Assembly: GCA_015499995.1 (NCBI GenBank)
Contig: JADNRV010000066.1
Location: forward strand, 62,001-126,000
Direction of reading: 5' to 3'
DNA: 64,000 nucleotides
From: Flammula alnicola
Taxonomy: Eukaryota > Basidiomycota > Agaricomycetes > Agaricales > Strophariaceae
Shown here: positions 21,741 to 34,158 of the stretch, one piece after another
Position numbering within the stretch: position 1 is the stretch's first letter
Layout: each line of letters opens with the position of its first letter
Notes under the pieces: generated by a model
The model's input: only the letters and a program-made list of their open reading frames with translations
What the model was told of the DNA's origin: nothing
Databases searched by the model: none
Position numbers and translations under genes: made by a program

Positions 21741-22642
21741 GTAGGTTCCTGCTCCTGTAATGCATGCTAGGGCCTTACTTTCATAAATTACATGTCTTCA
21801 ATGTAACTAATAGATATCTTCCAATATATTATTCTTTTCATATACTTCTTGGCTTTGTAAGATATATTTCAAGTGCCTTTTGACTAGAAAGAATAACTGA
21901 ACAAAAGGACTCGTAATGCCGGGCACAGCCTCGGCCCGCACAACCAAGTAGCGAACTATACAGGTGACATGGCTGGAGGCCGCAGTGCAGACGAGGTAGA
22001 AGAATTGGAAGGGCAGTGGCGTCCATCTTTGGAGAGCGAAGGATTAAATAGAGGGCAATGTAATCGAGTTTGTCGTCGATGAGACTCCGTAGTACTGACT
22101 TTTTTTCTGCGACCCAAGAAACACGGCACGCCATTGCAGTCCAAAATGCTAACAATTCAGATTTCGCCGCTTCGGTTAAGCTGTCGAGCCTCAAGGAAGT
22201 GTTGGGTTGGCGACTTGTGGACATAAAGGCCTCTTTGAAGGTTTTGCGAATTTGTTGTGAGTCCAACATGCCCGGTGAAAATCCGGTTGTGGGGTCCGGG
22301 ACCAATCCATGCCGGTCCGAATTTTTCGCGCATTCGCACAGCTACTCGTCCCAACGATCTTGCCTTCCCCCACTCCTCCTTCGGGCGCGTCTCAGCTGAA
22401 GTTCGCCGTTGGGATCTACCTTCGCATTCATAATTTCTGGAGCCAACCGGTCTAGTCTGTTTTCACGTACGGGGGTCAGACCGCGCTGCACGATTTCGCA
22501 CTTTCAACCATCACGTGCATGACCAAGTACGACCAAACAAATCTGACGCGTGTGTTAATTGACGCGTCGACTGTTTGTCCCTCTAGAGTCTCTCCCATCT
22601 CTCCCCCATGTAAATAGCTTATCGTAGCTACAATTAATTATA
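21741..22642. other. Stretch without a supported gene
   Basis: Overlapping short frames on both strands around 21840-22400 show no recognisable domain. A segment near 22290-22340 (ggaccaatccatgccggtcc) resembles part of the sequence near 2615-2640 and 35818-35850, so a dispersed repeat may be involved. Confidence 0.35.
22546..22567. promoter_or_regulatory. Paired MluI-box (ACGCGT) motif upstream of the helicase relic
   Basis: ACGCGT occurs at 22546-22551 and 22562-22567, about 75 bp before the ATG of the helicase relic. MBF-bound ACGCGT pairs drive replication and repair genes in yeasts. Whether this applies here is inference. Confidence 0.3.
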
Positions 22643-22868
22643 ATGGCACCACCTGAACCCCCGCAACATGCAAATGCCCCACAGCATGTCTACAATACGG
22701 TAGCTGGTCATGCTCTTGTTACTGATATTCCGGCCAAATGTCAGCTGCGACCTATAGAACTACGCGACTACTTACCAACTTGAAGCAATGTGCCACGCCC
22801 TCGATGGGGAAGATGTCGTGGCAACCTTGTCCACAGGAGCAGGACAAACGGGGTTTCATTGTTTTCTA
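22643..22868 (+). pseudogene. N-terminal relic of a DEAD/RecQ-like helicase
   Basis: The ATG at 22643 opens 46 codons ending at a stop. Shifting frame near 22758 gives TTYQLEAMCHALDGEDVVAT and then LSTGAGQT, which match motif 0 and Walker A of transposon-type RecQ/DEAD helicases. The Walker Lys is Gln (GAGQT instead of GAGKT), and the sequence stops soon after at 22866-22868. Nothing of motifs II-VI follows. This is a dead, truncated gene, not derived from the intact helicase at 14667-17269, whose sequence differs. Confidence 0.5.
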
Positions 22869-23640
22869 AATTAAAATTCTAATGCTGTTCATCCGTGCAA
22901 TCACTTGGGTTCTTCCGATGTGAGGGTGGGAAGAGCGTTTGACAACGGTTTATTCTATTCCTTCTGTTTTATCTGACTGTGAGGACATCTGACTGTGAGG
23001 ACAATGAGTAGCCACTTGGGCTTGAGAATCGTACAAAGGAGTGGAAAGCGCATAAAATGTTGTGGTGGAGTTCCAAGCAACGAGGGCTGGATTTGATGAT
23101 ATAAAATGAGAATTATTGTACAAAGGCATTGCGGGCATAGGTATCTAGCTTTTCGAAAGCCTAAAACTTCGAGCTCGAGACTGCTCGAGAACGGCGAGGT
23201 CAAGGAGTCGTAAGAGATGTTCGATGAGGTCATTGTTGAAAGAAACTGACCGGATTTAGGCAAAACACGTGATCTTAAAGTTGAAATCGTGCAGCACGGT
23301 TCGACCACCGCGCGTGAAATCAGACTACAGATGAGTAAGTCGTCGATCAATACAATAAAAAAGACTTACGAATTTTGTTAGTCTGACTACGGGAGACTAC
23401 AACCGGTCCGAGATTTGTTATGAACTGTAAGCACATCTCCGCTAGCGCTTTTTCCACCTTTACTTACTCTAGTTTCATCCAAACAGGCATGGCCTAGCCG
23501 TTTCTCGCTCTCTCCCTCTACCGTCGACTCGCGATGATGGCGGTGGATTATGCTGGAAAGCAAAGGTCTGTGTTTCGATGACTCTCATCCTTTACAGACT
23601 TGCTTATTTCTGCGCAGACCGCAGTCATGACTGCACTTCG
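22869..23640. other. Stretch without a clearly supported gene
   Basis: Holds no clear domain. The last part (23548-23641) is about 85 percent similar by eye to 28416-28511 and may contain 5' exons of the gene at 23661-26749. Confidence 0.35.
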
Positions 23641-23660
23641 ACCCCAGCTGGGTGAGTTAA

Positions 23661-26600
23661 GAAGAGGATAACGAGGTAAGGAAAACCCTGCCTCTTCCCA
23701 GATATGACAATGCTAATTAGTCTGTTTTTTATTCGAATAGGACCAACATTCCGATGACGAAGATGAGGAGCAAGAGCAAGAAAACGAAAACGACGCTCCT
23801 GCGCCCCTTCTCGTTCGTCCGGCGCAAACCCCGGTTAGCAGAGCATTGGGGTCATTTATGACTCCTCAACCACAGCACCGCGCAGAGCAAGATGTCGGGC
23901 AGCTAAGGCGGAATATTTTCCCTGCTACTACCGCTCGCACCGCCCGAGATCGATCCAGTATGGCACCTCCCGCGCTTCCGGAGCCGGCTCCTGCGGCAGC
24001 ACCCTTGCCTGCGCCGGGCCCTGGGAGATACTCCTTGGGCGGCGGCGAGGCTAGGAGGGTTATCGTTCAGCAACCCTGGAAAGTTAAGGATCTTATGTCG
24101 CCTCCTGTCATTCCGGATGCAAGCACAGCTTCGGGTTCTGGACCTTCGAATGCACCTTTCGTTCGTCCTGGCTTGCCGATGGTTCCTCCTTCCACGCCTA
24201 TGCGCGGTGGGTTGGGTGTTGCAGGAGTTGCACCTCGAGCAACGCCTGTCGTTACAGACGAAGAACGAAAGGCTATCCAAGAGCGCCGAAGGAGTGCCGT
24301 GCGCGAGGTACGGGAAGACACGTTCTGGAAGGATGGCGCGCCTGGAATGAGTCCTGCCAAGAGCTTAGGGTCCTCGAGAAGTGGGTCGACCACGGTTTCG
24401 TCATCTAGGCCGACATCGACGTCGCCCGTTAAGCGTGGCATTCATGACACGGAAGACAAGTCGGAGTCTAGCAGCAATAATACGAGTATTGCTATGCCTA
24501 CCCCGAGGAGAGCTGTCTCTGGCTCGCCGACGAAGGGTCGTTCTCTTGGATATGCCATTGCCGAGGAAGGCAATTCCGTCTTTATGGACGACGCGGAGCC
24601 TAAAGGCGAGCGAGCCGAGCCTGGTAAACAGGAAGATACAGAGGAGGAGGAAGACACTCGCAGTCTCCTTGACCGCATGCGCGAAACGGTGGAAGACATG
24701 AAGCGGCGTAGGAGTGTCGTTATGGCCACACCTCGGGTTGAGAGTGCTGCTGCTGCCGCTGGTGCCACGACTGAACTTGCTACTTTGGATCGAGCTGCTC
24801 CTACTTCCGCTGCTCTCGCAACTCCGCCACGCCCAATCGGCGGTTTCGGGATGGGAAGTGTGAAGAAGTTGGATTTCACTCGTATCACGCCTGGTCCTCG
24901 GGCTGGGTCTGTGAAGCCTCCGTCTACTGGGACGCCCAAGCCACCTTCGAGCACGAGTGCAAAGAGCGCAACTCTTGATTCTACAGAGGCAGAACAAGCC
25001 GTAGACGAAATCGAGGAAGAGGAACCCTTCAGCCTCCTCCGCCCTGGAACTCGAGACTCTTCGTCATCGTCTTCTTGCAAGCCACCGTCGAGAGATCTGC
25101 GAGAGAGAAGACAGGCCGCGACGGAGTCGGAGGATAAGGATATGGATCTCCATGTCGTGCCTCTGCCTGTTGTCGTCGTTGAAGTTGTTGCTGACGATGT
25201 CGATAACGATGGAGAGGCAGAGGAGCGTCAAGAGGAGAACCAAGAGAAGCCCAAGCAGACGAAAGGAAAGCCGAGAGGTAGGCCGAGGCTTCTGCGCGGT
25301 CCAAAGGCTGCTGTTGTCGAAGATGCTGAGGAACATGAGGAGACCGAGGAGGCTGAACAGGTGGGCATTTTTTTCTTTCGTTCCTTCCCTTTTTTATCAC
25401 GTTGGAGGTCCCATATATCCTCGTTGTTATATCCTCAGTTACGCTTTTGTCCAAGTTTTTTTAATATCTTCAATTGTTCTTTCTTTCTTTCCCATCTATC
25501 TGAACCGAACAGCGCTAACATTCTCTTTGCATTTACTTAGGCTCGTGGCTCGGAACTTAAAGTCAAATCTACATCGAAAGCTGCAGTTAAATCCAACTCC
25601 AGGTCGAGGTCCGCGAAATCCCCGGCACCAGCACCTGGTCCTGCCATAACTCCAGCCGATAGTCTTGCACCAGTCACAAGAAGACAACGGTCTCGGTCTA
25701 AAACGCCTCAACGCTCGCCGGCGGAGGACGAGATAGAACGGGCCCCAACGAAGTCTACCGGTGGGAGACGGACACGTAAAGGTACTGCTGAGGCTGAAGA
25801 CTCGGCGCCTGTTCCAACGCGGAGAGGAAGGAAGGCAGCAGTTGAACAGCAATATGAACCTGAGGTCGAGCGAAAGGAACCAGAGCCAGAAGAGAAGAAA
25901 TTAAAGACGCCTGCTGCGAAGAGAGGCCGCAAGCCTCGTGCTGCTGCAACTGTTGTCGAAGAAGAGGGTCACGAAGAAGAGGCCTCGATTGAGACTCCAG
26001 AATCGGCACCAGCGCCTGCCCCAGTCAAGAGAGGCCGACACAAGAAGAACGTTGCCCCTGTCGCTCCCGTTGTACCCCAAGAAGATGATGAGGAAGACGA
26101 GCTTGACTCGTACGAGGTCCGCGCTGCCGCCTCTTCCTCGAATAAGAGCAGTATTCCGGTCAAAGCCCCCACAAGGGGCCGGAAGAAAGCCATTGTGGTC
26201 AAACAGGAACCGGAAGAAGTACCAGAGGAAGAGGAGAACCCTGCGCCTTTGGCGACTACACGTGGAGGGCGAGCCGTTAAGGCCAATGCAAACGCCGCTG
26301 CTAAAACACCTGCTGCTGCTAAGACGCCTGCTCCAGCCACAACGACGACGGTCAAGGTCGCGAAACCGCGTGGAAGGCCCAAAACTCCCGCCTCAGCTCC
26401 AGCTGCTGGACCTGCCGCCGCTTCCCGCATCGCTGTAGGCTCGGCTGCCAATACCGCAGGCTCGGAGAAGGAAAACACCCCTGGGACTGGGTCGGGGTCT
26501 GTTGGCAGTGATGATGCGGAGGACGCGCCTGTGAAGATCAGAGTGTCGAGGAGAACCGGTGCTGCTACTGCTACTGGAGGTACAGCGAAGACGACCAAGA

Positions 26601-26749
26601 CTACGACTAAGAGCGCGACGAAAAGCACTGCTAAGAACGCCACTAGGAGCAAAGTGAAAGTCGAGGAGGATCAGGAATCGGATCGGGATGTTGGCACTGG
26701 GAGAGGTCGTACGACGAGAGTCATGCGTACGCGCACGAAGACAGGATGA
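23661..26749 (+). CDS. AT-hook, low-complexity probable nuclear protein (5' exons unresolved)
   Basis: Two large exons (23741-25360 and 25541-26749) join in frame across a 180-bp intron, giving about 943 residues. A small exon ending GAAGAGGATAACGAG at 23675 precedes them across a 65-bp intron. The start codon was not found. The protein is rich in Ser, Pro, Ala and acidic residues and in basic patches. AT-hook cores bind the minor groove of AT-rich DNA; here KPRGRPRLLRG, AKRGRKPRA, TRGRKKAI and KPRGRPKTP fit the pattern. Other visible stretches are DTFWKDGAPGMSPAKS, DDTRSLLDRMRETVEDMKRR-like and EEEPFSLLRPGTR. I do not recognise the family. A chromatin role is inferred from the hooks only. 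The frame is intact over almost 3 kb. Confidence 0.7.
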
Positions 26750-27515
26750 AAGACAAGGAAGGGACGGTGAAAGAAAATGATTGATGAATAATGGCTTCGT
26801 TACGATATGATACTAGTATTCCCGTCCCTTCTCCAAACTCATGTGTATAATATACCCCGGAGCAGAATCCGAAAACAAAGTCCTGATAAGTTGAAATCAC
26901 CATTTAATATTACGCGCTGCCCAAATCTGAGCTTGCTCCTGTTGTGGTGCGGCATCGAAAGCTGAAGTGTCTTGTAGCTCAACCAGTTTCCACTGTATCT
27001 TCCTTCATGATCCTCCGTCCACTTGCCATCCACGCTAAATTTCTTTCACCGTTCCTCGACAACACCCAGATCTGACACAAACTATATATATAAACATTTA
27101 AACGCTAAGTTTATGGCATTCCTTTCCGTTATCCTTGGCCAATGGCTTGAAGCTGCCTTTCAAGTCGCGCCCACACCGCTTGTTTCTTCTGGTCTTCCTT
27201 CTTCCTTCAAGTTGTATTACGACCGTCGGAACGTCTTGGTTAATCCCTCGTTTTCTCGCAGATATAATTGGACTTTGTCTATTATAACACATTGAGGAGC
27301 TTGCGACCTCCACAACAGATGATAGAAAGAGTGAGTAGAAGATCTCTATCAGTGAAGCTGTTAACTGAGAGCAATGGTAGGAAGCCGTGCTAGCAGTGCG
27401 GTCATCAGCCCATCCAGGACCCGCCAAATGAAGAGAGCTCTTGAAGAAGAAACAAGTTAGCGGCGTAGACTTTGCTGTATATATGGAAATTTAAGTCAAA
27501 CCCGCATATGATGAC
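26750..27515. other. Intergenic stretch
   Basis: Follows the stop of the AT-hook gene. Short frames only; no RNA gene or domain seen. Confidence 0.4.
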
Positions 27516-27932
27516 ATGGATGTGGATGTTGATGACTCTCAGAACTGCAGTCACTTGAGGAGAGAGGAAGAAGAAGAATCAGAGGACGAGGACGAGGAGC
27601 GGAATCAGGTGGAGTTGTTGTTGGACCAGGATGCAGATGACGAGGAGTATGACGACGGCCACGACGGCGATTCGGATGACAACGAGGCCGACCGAGGGAC
27701 TAAGGAGGACTTTGGCATTAAGAAATATGCCAATCAGCCCCCAAAGTTTCGCAGAAAGCAACTCCCCAAGGTCGACGAAAAGAATCTGTTGTCAGAATCC
27801 TTGGCGGAAGACGGCCAGGGCAAAGATGGTTCTTCTGATTCCAGTTCTTCCTCTCTCTCTGCCGATGAGGGGCTCTTGTTGGGAAGGCAAATTCAAGAAC
27901 GCCCACGTTCAATCGGACAAGGTAAGGAGTAG
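27516..27932 (+). CDS. Small acidic hypothetical protein, doubtful
   Basis: 138 codons from an ATG at 27516, with very acidic low complexity (EEEEESEDEDEE, DADDEEYDDGHDGDSDDNEA), then KKYANQPPKFRRKQLPK and a Ser run. It could be an exon of a larger gene or a relic. No domain is recognisable. Confidence 0.25.
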   Translation: MDVDVDDSQNCSHLRREEEEESEDEDEERNQVELLLDQDADDEEYDDGHDGDSDDNEADRGTKEDFGIKKYANQPPKFRRKQLPKVDEKNLLSESLAEDGQGKDGSSDSSSSSLSADEGLLLGRQIQERPRSIGQGKE

Positions 27933-29816
27933 CGGGAATGTTAGGGAATGCAGGCCCTTAGATGACCAGGGAATTGCGTCGAACGATATCGCTGTGATTG
28001 TCTGGATTCAGACTCTGCGAACGGTGTCAAGGCAGCTGACAAGCCGTGAAGCTTTGAAGCTTTGAAGCAAGGTGGAGGTGGCAAATCCGAGTCTCCCTCC
28101 CTACGAGACTCGGAGGCGAGCGTTGACATGGTTCTATACGCCTATTATGAACGGATGAAATTTAAAAGTTTATCAAAGCCATACATATATAGCATGTATC
28201 GAGTAAAATCATTACTTCCATTATTTACGAACCTTCCTGGGGCTTGAGAATGTGGAGATGAAGCTGAAGGTCGATTTCGCGGCGTTTTCCCAGGCTTTCA
28301 AGAACAAACGACGCACTGCGTCGTTTGTCTTAGAGCTTCCAAACCAATTTACCTGATGTCTGCACCCACTGGCAATCGATGGTAGCGTATCATGTCGTGT
28401 TATTCTGCAGTAAGTATCATGCTGGAAATTAAAGGTCCGCGTTTGTCTACTCTCATCCTTTACAGATTTGCTTATTTCTACGTAAACCGCAGTCATGACT
28501 ATGCACTTCGAGCTCAACCCTTCCCTTCTCTCTTTGAATAGCTGACGATGTTGCTCTACTGATGCGTACACGCCGTTCGAACTCAGAACTGTCTGTGGAA
28601 CAATGTCAGTCGACCGGCGCTTGGTATGAGAAGGACTAACTTAACGCCACTTTTTCGTTCTGTAGTGTTAGATCCAGCAAGCATGATGGGATCGAGTGTA
28701 TGAAGCGATGAGCTGGCGTTTGAGACTCTGTATGGAATGAGGTTAGCCTGGCATTGTTTTGTGGGACTCAGAATTGTACTAACATAATGTCGTACTTATG
28801 CTATATTCAGTCCTCATACGAAGACGAAGGCTCTCGGACAGCGAACACGATGGATGAAGGGACATGCTTATGTAGGGGGACGATGTCGCTCCGCGTGGTG
28901 CGGAGACTGGATGGGGAGACGAGGGCATGAGTGACGAAAGAGGTAAGCACTCGGCTCATCACTCACAAAGAAGGTTACTGACAAATCTCTAGGATTGTCA
29001 TCGGAGGAAACATGACGCCAAAGTGTTCAGTCACGATGACAGCCATGACATGGGCATAGAAAGCGAAGGTCTGCTCTCCTCCTGCCATTTTTGCTTGTTT
29101 ACTTATAGTAAACTATCGACTGTCTAGTACTTGCTACGATCTACGATTAGTCAGTGCCCCTCTCGCTTCTACATAGTAGGATCTCGTTTTCGACGCATGT
29201 ACGTCGCCGCTTGGCGTTCAAGACTCCTTATGCAACAAGGTTAGCCGCCATCGCTTCGTAAGACGGACGTTAATTCTTGGATGGGTTCGAGGAGATTTCG
29301 CAACGACACTACATAGGAAGACGAAGACAAGAATGACAGAAGAGGTACGCTAATGGCTCGTTACTCGCCAAGAACGTAACTGACTTCAAATATCTTTAGG
29401 ATTGTCATCGACGGCTACAACATACGACCTCGACCATCAATCAATGTACCAAGTATGATGAAATGCCGAAACGATGGCCATCGAAGATACGACAAAGGGA
29501 TGGAGAGTGGGCGACGGTGTAGGCAACGACCTGCAGCGATGGGTAGAAGTACGCTTGGGATATCAATCACATCTCGTTTGAACCCCTTTCCCCTGAGCAT
29601 TCCCTCCTTCTTATCTTTCCGAGTCTCATCTGCGTACATTCCTTGTTCTCTTTAAATAGGAAGAAGCGTTATTAATAACCAGTTTTCGCTGTAAAGAGTA
29701 CATCGGGCCCTAAGCGCTCGTGAAGAATATCTTCCGTGTGAAAATTTAGGTTCGTGCAGCATGTCATACGTAGCTCAAGCCTCGAGGCTCAAGACATCGA
29801 TTCCTTTGTCTTAACG
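27933..29816. repeat. Stretch with diverged internal duplications
   Basis: No supported gene. 28929-29004 and 29333-29411 are similar: both read GACGAAAGAGGTAAG- or GACAGAAGAGGTACG-like, then an AG before GATTGTCATCG, so they look like a duplicated pair of exon ends around a small intron. 28416-28511 resembles 23548-23641. These are probably shuffled fragments of decayed genes. Confidence 0.35.
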
Positions 29817-32800
29817 ATGACTTCCTCTGGAGGCGAACCACCTTTGAAGCTGCTTGCACTAGGTAAATGTGTCAATTGGTACTCTCTCGCCGATGGAGTC
29901 GCTAACTAGTAACCTCTGAACAGATGGCGGTGGCATTCGCGGACTTTCGGAGCTGCTCATAATCAAAGAAGTCATGCACCGGCTGATGGTCGAGGAGAAC
30001 ACGAAACGGAAACAGGACGGTCAAGCACTTCTTAGCAGTCTGCCAAAGCCGTGCGATTACTTCGACCTGATTGGTGGTACTAGTACTGGAGGGTGCGCTG
30101 CGTGCAGTAACCATCACATTACTCATACTTACTTTGTATATATTACAGCATAATTGCTTTAATGCTTGGGCGTCTTCGGATGGATGTGGACCAAGCAATC
30201 AAATACTACGACGATCTGGCAAAGCACGTCTTCTCCGATCCGAAGCGATGGGGAGGAGACGGAAAGTTCAAAGCGACAAAACTTGAAGAAGCGATCAAAT
30301 CTGTGGTGAAGGACGTAACTGGCGATTCGGAATCACCCTTATTAGAAGGCGATGAAGCTGGAGTCTGTCGAACGTGAGTCCCTTACACACTTGCTATGCT
30401 TATGGATTTTGAATCCGAAGATTCATTAGCTTCATCTGCGCCATGAACGCGCATAATATGACTGCAAATATTGCGGTGCTTTTCAGGACATACCAGTCTC
30501 GCGAAACACATGCGGATTGCAAGATTTGGGAAGCCGCTCGGGCGACATCTGCAGCACCCACGTTTTTCAAGCGCATCGAAATTGGGAGGGAGCAGCCTTT
30601 TATCGACGGCGGACTGGGCCGCAATAATCCCAGTCGGGTCGTACTGGAGGAAGCCAACACTTTATTTGGCGCTCGTCAAATCGGGTGCTTGGTGAGCGTT
30701 GGTACTGGACAGGCCGATATAATCGCGATCAAGAAGCCTGGGTTATTCCAGCAGATCGTACCGACAGACGTCATCGACGCGCTAAAGGCAATCGCCACTG
30801 ACTGTGAAGCTACGCACGAAGCCATGTGGCGTCTTTTCGCAAACTCGCCGAACACGTATTTTCGACTAAATGTCGAGCAAGGAATGCAGGGAATACAGCT
30901 TTCTGAATGGGAAAAGTTGAGCATTGTGGAGGCTCATACAACGCAATATTTGAAGAGGAAAGAGGTCGATGAAAAGCTTGCCTTGTTGGTGAATGCAATC
31001 AGAGTTCCGAGAGCGCAGCTTATGATCGAGCAATTCAGTACGGAAGAATCTCTCTTGTAAATCTAAATATTAATCTTGTTGCCCCAGTTGCTCCTAGGCC
31101 TCCACTTGAATCAATTCAACATATCAAAGAACGCAAGCTTTGTCCACTTCCGGTGCGATCATTTACAGGACGAAAAGACATCCTCGATAAAATGCGCAGA
31201 TATTTTGACTCGCGTGGCGAATCTCAAAGTGTCTTCGTGTTGTACGGCCTTGGGGGTTCAGGAAAGAGCCAACTTGCTTTCAAATTCTTGCGAGAATCCC
31301 AAGACACCAAACAGTATGGCTCTATGAATGGAATCATGACTTGTGATGATTTACAATTTTAATTTTCAGCTTCTCTGACATCTTCTACATTGATGCTACC
31401 AATGAGCAGACACTTCAAGTGGACCTTAAGGCTCTCACTCCTGGAAATGTTGAGCAGTCGGTGGATGCAAGTCTGCGTTGGCTTGCAAGCCAACACACTG
31501 GAAACTGGCTTCTCCTCTTCGACAACGCGGATGATGTCAAGTTAAATCTTCGGAAGTTCTTTCCTTCATGTGAAACTGGCAATATCTTGGTTACAACACG
31601 CAATCCAGAGCTTTGCATCCATGCTGCTGGTAAAGATGCAGTTGCAAGAGTTGCGGGAATGAATCATGAAGATGCAAAATGCTTGCTCCTGCAGCTGTCT
31701 CAGGAAGAACAGAGTGATGAGAATAAGAAACTAGCAGAACTGATCGTAGAGGTGCTTTCTTTCATTTGTATTAAAATTGCCTCAAAACTCAAGCACAAAA
31801 CAGGAACTCCATTACTTTGCTTTGGCTGTCTCCCAAGCTGGTGCATTCATTCACTGCCGCTCTTCATTGAGCGAATATCGAGAACTCTATCAACACGAAC
31901 GTGATAATCTCCTGCAGAATAAAGAGGTTCAAGGAGAGGATCAGTATGGACTAGCAGTATATGCAACATGGAGACTGAGCTACGACAAACTCGACCAATG
32001 TGCACAGACTTTCCTGCAAATTTGCTCCGTGCTACATCATGAAGGAATTCAGGAACAAATATTTGAAAAGGCGGCATCGTCTGAACTACAACTGGAGAAT
32101 TCTGAACTACAGAATGAAGTGACACAGTTGTTGAATCAGCTGGGAAAACAAGATTCACACTGGAATTCTTGGGTCTTCCGGGAGATTGTAAAGCAACTTG
32201 CTTCATATTCACTCATTGAATATGATCGTCAAAATCGGACCTACAGTATTCATCCATTGGTACAGCACTGGAGTGGCATCACCATGGAAAAAGACAGATA
32301 TCTCATGCAGAAATGCATACTCAGTATTATTGGCCTATCAATTTCTTGGAGGTTCGACGACGGTGACTACAAATATCGACGTACACTTTTCCAACATATC
32401 ACCAAATGCATAGCCTCACTCAAGCTGGAAGAGATCAGTCTATCAGTTGCCTCTCGTATAGCACAAGTTTACTTTGAACAGGGCCACTGGAACGATGCCG
32501 AGGCGCTCGAGGTGGTGGTGATGGAGAAGAGGAAGCAGCTCCAGGGAGACGACCATCCTCACACACTCGCGAGCATGGGGAATCTTGCACGCACATACAG
32601 TGACCAGGGCCGTTGGAATGATGCCGAGGCACTCGAGGTGGTGGTGATGGAGAAGAGGAAGCAGCTCCTGGGAGACGACCATCCTGAGACGCTCACGAGC
32701 ATGGCGAATCTTGCGTCCACGTACAGCGACCAGGGCCGCCGGAACGATGCCGAGGCGCTCTTTGTGGTGGTGATGGAGAAGACGAAGCGGCTGCTGGGAG

Positions 32801-34158
32801 ACGACCACCCTGAGACGCTCACGATCATGGCGAATCTTGCAATCACGTACAGCCACCAGGGCCGCTGGAACGATGCCGAGGCGCTCAAGGTGGTGGTGAT
32901 GGAGAAGAGGAAGCGGCTGCTGGGAGACGACCACCCTGACACGCTCACGATCATGGCGAATCTTGCAAGCATGTACAGGAACCAGGGCCGCTGGAATGAC
33001 GCTGAGGCGCTCTTGGTGGTGGTGATGGAGAAGAGTAAGCAGCTCCTGGGAGACGACCATCCTGACACGCTCTCGAGCATGGCAAATCTTGCATCCACGT
33101 ACAGGAGCCAGGGCCGCTGGAACGACGCGGAGGCGCTCCAGGTGGTGGTGATGGAGAAGAGGAAGCAGCTCCTGGGAGACGACCATCCTGAGACGCTCAT
33201 GAGCATGGGGAATCTTGCGGCTACGTACAGGAACCAGGGCCGCTGGAACGACGCCGAGGCGCTCGAGGTGGTGGTGATGGAGAAGATGAAGCAGCTCCTG
33301 GGAGACGACCATCCTGACACGCTCACGAGCATGGCGAATCTTGCGGCTACGTACAGGAACCAGGGCCGCTGGAACGATGCCGAGGCACTCGAGGCGGTGG
33401 TGATGGAGAAGAGTAAGCAGCTCCTGGGAGACGACCATCCTCACACACTCACGAGCATGGCGAATCTTGCGGCCACGTACAGGAACCAGGGCCACTGGAA
33501 CGACGCTGAGGCGCTCGAGGTAGTGGTGATGGAGAAGAGGCAGCAGCTCCTGGGAGACGACCATCCTCAGACGCTCTCGAGCATGGTGAATCTTGCATCC
33601 ACGTACCGGAACCAGGGCCGCTGGAACGATGCTGAGGTGCTCGAGGTGGTGGTGATGGAGAAGAGCAAGCAGCTCCTGGGAGACGACCATCCTGAGACAC
33701 TCACGAGCATGGGAAATCTTGGATCCACGTACAAGGACCAGGGCCGCTGGAACGATGCTGAGGCGCTCGAGGTGGTGGTGATGGAGAAGATGAAGCGGGT
33801 CCTGGGAGACGATCATCCTAACACGCTCACGAGCATGGCAAATCTTGCAGCCACATATGCAAACCAGGGCCGCTGGAATGATACTGAGGCACTCGAGGTG
33901 GTGGTGATGGAGAAGAGCAAGCGGGTCCTGGGAGACGATCATCCTGAGACGCTCACGAGCATGGCGAATCTTGCAGACACGTACAGGAACCAGGGCCGCT
34001 GGAACGACGCCGAGGCGCTCGAGGTGGTGGTGTTGGAGAAGAGGAGGCGGGTGTTGGGAGACGACCACCCTGCCACGCTCAGGAGCGTAGCGAATCTTGC
34101 GGACACATACAGGAACCAGGGCCACTTGAATGACGAAGAGGCGCTCCAGGTGAGGTGA
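29817..34158 (+). CDS. NLR-like receptor: patatin phospholipase, NB-ARC, TPR
   Basis: Seven exons (29817-29862, 29924-30092, 30149-30373, 30430-31056, 31098-31313, 31370-31751, 31804-34158) join in frame to 1339 residues, with introns of 41-61 bp. The patatin lipase has the oxyanion loop DGGGIRG (16-22), the nucleophile Ser69 in GTSTGG and the catalytic Asp206 in IDGG. The NB-ARC has its P-loop GLGGSGKS at 406-413, Walker B LLLFDNADD and the ILVTTRNPEL sensor. Residues 781-1339 are thirteen 42-residue TPRs plus a 13-residue end. Proteins with this architecture, such as Neurospora PLP-1, trigger heterokaryon-incompatibility-like cell death on recognising a partner, by attacking membrane lipids. 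All key residues are present. The repeats are close to identical in DNA. A paralogue ends at 893. Confidence 0.92.
32479..34158 (+). repeat. Thirteen 126-bp TPR-coding tandem repeats
   Basis: The 126-bp units encode QGRWNDAEALEVVVMEK, LGDDHP and MANLA in fixed order. Variation is concentrated at the residue after DDHP (D, E, H, Q, N, A), the residues before LLGD (RKQ, SKQ, MKQ, TKR, MKR) and the pair after TY (SD, SH, RN, RS, KD, AN). Repeats this alike expand, contract and recombine readily. Confidence 0.95.

Noticed and set aside
24401..26652. Several minus-strand frames of 120-227 codons
   Set aside because: Antisense to the low-complexity AT-hook gene, whose plus-strand exons join in frame and end at a proper stop.
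31057..31087. A 31-nt intron in the NLR gene using the first AG
   Set aside because: This join brings in a TAG stop after three codons; the AG at 31096-31097 keeps the frame.
32443..34125. A 560-codon open frame on the minus strand
   Set aside because: It is the mirror of the repeated TPR units; codon bias in 126-bp repeats keeps the antisense frame open. It repeats with the same period and has no domain.
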